Positions 24,301-24,461 of a stretch of DNA of 24,461 nt are shown here, piece by piece. Where the stretch lies: positions 1 to 24,461 of the forward strand of contig JBDUDK010000078.1 of assembly GCA_040002995.1 (NCBI GenBank). Reading direction: 5' to 3'. The notes beneath the pieces were generated by a model. The model searched no databases and was not told the DNA's origin. It saw only the letters and a list, made by a program, of their open reading frames with translations. This DNA comes from JBDUDK01 sp040002995. Its GTDB lineage: Bacteria; Actinomycetota; Acidimicrobiia; Acidimicrobiales; Ilumatobacteraceae. How positions within the stretch are numbered: the stretch's first letter is position 1; each line of letters starts with the position of its first letter. The position numbers and the translations under genes were made by a program.

Positions 24301-24461
24301 ACGCTCGTGTCGCCCAACATCCCAGCGGGCGCGCAGATCATCACGGTGGCCGCGAATGGCCGCAGTGTGACGCTCAGCGAGCCGGCCACCGCTACGTCAC
24401 CCGGTGGGAACACCGCACCCGGGCTGACCTTCTCGGTGTACCGGGCGTGCAGCGGCATGCC
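18376..24461 (+). CDS. Giant secreted multidomain surface protein, 3' end missing
   Basis: Open from ATG 18376 (GGAGGGG Shine-Dalgarno) through 2028 codons to the window edge; I read it through and found no stop. Signal peptide: basic tip, AALGSLILVLGLPMTAASA, cleavage after about residue 30. About 450-560: carboxypeptidase-regulatory-like beta domains (GRIHGTVMAG; DGSFNITNIKDGTYLMSVWD). About 565-660: an SdrD-B-like domain (GHVFIDNNSNGKRDPGEPGV). About 900: another such start (GMVFNDFLKANRYDG). About 1145-1250: IPT/TIG (INIYGLGFGTTKGSVTLTN). About 1625-1915: right-handed beta-helix with PbH1-like coils rich in NNxIxxN and GGGI (VYNNMLTNNVSTHEGGGIAL, VRIFNNTIAKN). Such architecture suits a large cell-surface or extracellular adhesive or structural protein; an enzymatic site is not evident. 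Two related modules are set in at about 1254-1342 and 1948-2024. Confidence 0.88.
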   Translation, partial: MRRTGTMRLRRAALGSLILVLGLPMTAASASSGAPKPQVLRPAVATTHDLRLNVVSARDSSLRPPRGDDACAPFRGMNLLAPNAAPNTGCGNPTLTYNWIINEDTAGNPHQASTAMGVDAADVAIDASDVCRPLTAANPDGDPAFPANCDWPSVHPVQASPVVTQGNSSEWNLTNAINALPDGKYLVSVSADGFEIGGAHFTVPMTVANPGPGTVTVGLNPYPIPLGTIQVKVFQDAAPADGTFDATTEHGLAGFSATINDILGQVSTDWFVNPICTEYERSVPDGLDSSPPSGGTMTPTEALAYYATGGGAAMATTYYGGGDPNYVFTYADFFTWGVAMVDGGPVRVPGTGGQCISDADGIIRIPNLGTNRYSITVAPPHGLDNQDRWSQTTTLEGGHDWDFWLMANDSGLDTELVQAGEPVPWAQFGFVDVGNAAHPAANPITTHAATTGRIHGTVMAGEPYVPGQGGLVGQGGANGQSGIRYSRPLDRVWIALNDFDNGDQIGYSTENNADGSFNITNIKDGTYLMSVWDIDQDYAFDVFNVTVIGGQTVDVGNVPLLGWFTRITGHVFIDNNSNGKRDPGEPGVPNFDVTMKNRRNDLMVSGQNVSTTETDGSYHIKEGYPMGAFIIEEFFNTRYKTTGVTYQADNDPQEHTTLTAAVDLSVNPIIGQDGRVDIGVLPYDAEASPCDDSCQGGIVATVAYDATRNELQARKAATEDYEPGIPGITVHLQKAVACVSTCDSSGRYEINPDGSFATVDVSVGDDPTTNDAAAGNISDDSADYLTETWTRPAGCVPRDSNGEPIIQDAIRTSNLAANRTESDCVEATMLGTTFSFADGDIGAADGQSVDGNYGFVTWHPGDYVVSVNIPNDPIFNRPLYKVRTEDPINVFTGDVYVPQGADVTGMVFNDFLKANRYDGSPQLPAIGLREPTSSTSPYPDGKCVGPLEAHSADPENPDLMNVGGSPYEDVPVNSCQFKLIHVEAGQSVAPNFNLYTDVPIPAKFYGYVTDDVSVSTDRRSTALGEVQGVANVPVGLYDWTNRLLTVADTDYNGLFEVLMPSTNSYNCPVPAGPCAGMFRFVGNDPGQPQRPNLNYNSAYRTIAANFQAWPGIFTAADTAPTRAVIQIEGAGSQFSATAVCRADLTEPQLFSVDYPYAPNPNNFTSSNSQTTATINIYGLGFGTTKGSVTLTNEAGTTTTFTGTALTTWNDHQITIGSSTTLAGLAGGAYQLHAVRSNGLSTVNGLTFHSLKSPYTTVAANRTLLLVSKTTGSTTLTLNPVALLLGSFFSPADVGSRVTGLLNQGIPANTRIAKFIDVLHVQMSQPANSGALLLTTVIPESFENRFPDVIHVGPLSTLRRIDRASGVFAPTDVAELAPNAPYDNWSQTNRSNMFTPIDAEKFYFPGPIQKALNYGWDRWLNDSAIVLFLSQLLPDDSRPALLQALGAKNRHPLVVTYPRFDVDPLSGAPRTIPGTTTPNFDPNDPAIAFNPNAAYYESPVLFYPVKVQGTGPGGIYDEPLGARPLYGSVVDGRYYNAATNKPEGTTSDLPDATVEIPFDPSLFAEPYAAYWETFVIFRLGAGSDPADPSIPVTQRPLASWFGYGWDGQQAPTEGEVFYVVARNGDYKTSYKAAIDGLTISGGDQKGFPGNRNEAGGGRIANAPDENFVLDIQGGAIMANAYARFLRITNNSVVANSGASGAIRIGTPQLGTDTEDGNPEGDPVTGETFPAYDQQNTDLRLAYNRITANGGTSLGGAVALFNGSERYHVDHNEFCGNFSAEYGGAISHFGLSKNGEIDHNRIYLNESVDEGAGIMIAGEPHLDPATALPLPGALSNGSGPVKIHDNYIAANLAGDDGGGIRFLQAGNWQADVYNNMLTNNVSTHEGGGIALDDSSNVRIFNNTIAKNITTATAITSNGQPAPAGLSTGDNSTPLQNCVVTSPTTTHNRGRTVNNSAVYRLQNGAPSSFNFVQADVGATLVSPNIPAGAQIITVAANGRSVTLSEPATATSPGGNTAPGLTFSVYRACSGM

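Overview
The window looks like chromosomal DNA of a high-GC actinobacterium, most likely of the Acidimicrobiia (Ilumatobacter-like), although no marker gene fixes the taxon. The signs are an F420-type flavin/deazaflavin split-barrel enzyme, a MarP-like periplasmic protease, a lipoprotein of the secreted-repeat family, Thr-rich extracytoplasmic linkers, very high third-position GC, frequent GTG starts, and many genes with a TANNNT-like hexamer 6-9 nt before the start codon and no Shine-Dalgarno sequence (leaderless expression). No RNA gene, IS element, CRISPR array or phage gene was found.

Layout. 1-3902: an ABC importer operon (solute-binding protein cut by the left edge, two permeases, ATPase), tightly packed and on +. 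3963-9449: short genes in both orientations. These are an FMN split-barrel protein, a hypothetical, a Clp-N plus zinc-ribbon protein without an ATPase domain, an F420-type split-barrel protein, a VOC protein, an operon on - (a 35-aa peptide, a ribbon-helix-helix protein, a DUF4097 beta-repeat protein), a DUF6886 protein and a Nim-like flavin protein. The RHH operon and the DUF6886 gene diverge across a perfect 19-bp palindrome. 9512-12892: a YihY/BrkB membrane protein with a coupled acetyltransferase, a four-helix membrane protein, a Thr-rich membrane-anchored protein with an Asp/His tail, and a secreted-repeat lipoprotein. 12919-15269: an LLM flavin-dependent oxidoreductase, a cupin gene that has lost its core, and a nitrilase. 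15298-17171: two overlapping genes on - that together look like a split MarP (CvpA-like membrane part plus Ig-like domain, then last CvpA helix plus trypsin-like protease). 17172-18375: about 1.2 kb without an intact gene, holding what looks like a decayed sensor-kinase 5' end and the upstream region of the last gene. 18376-24461: one open frame of at least 2028 codons that runs off the right edge and encodes a giant secreted protein with SdrD-B-like and carboxypeptidase-regulatory-like beta domains, an IPT/TIG domain and a right-handed beta-helix.

How it fits together. This is not one pathway. Much of the cargo concerns the envelope (importer, MarP-like pair, BrkB, anchored Thr-rich protein, lipoprotein, giant surface protein) and flavin/F420 redox chemistry (three different split-barrel subfamilies plus an LLM enzyme). 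The observations most worth following are the split MarP, the repeated module set into the giant protein, the stand-alone Clp N-domain/zinc-ribbon protein, and the phased operator in front of the RHH operon.
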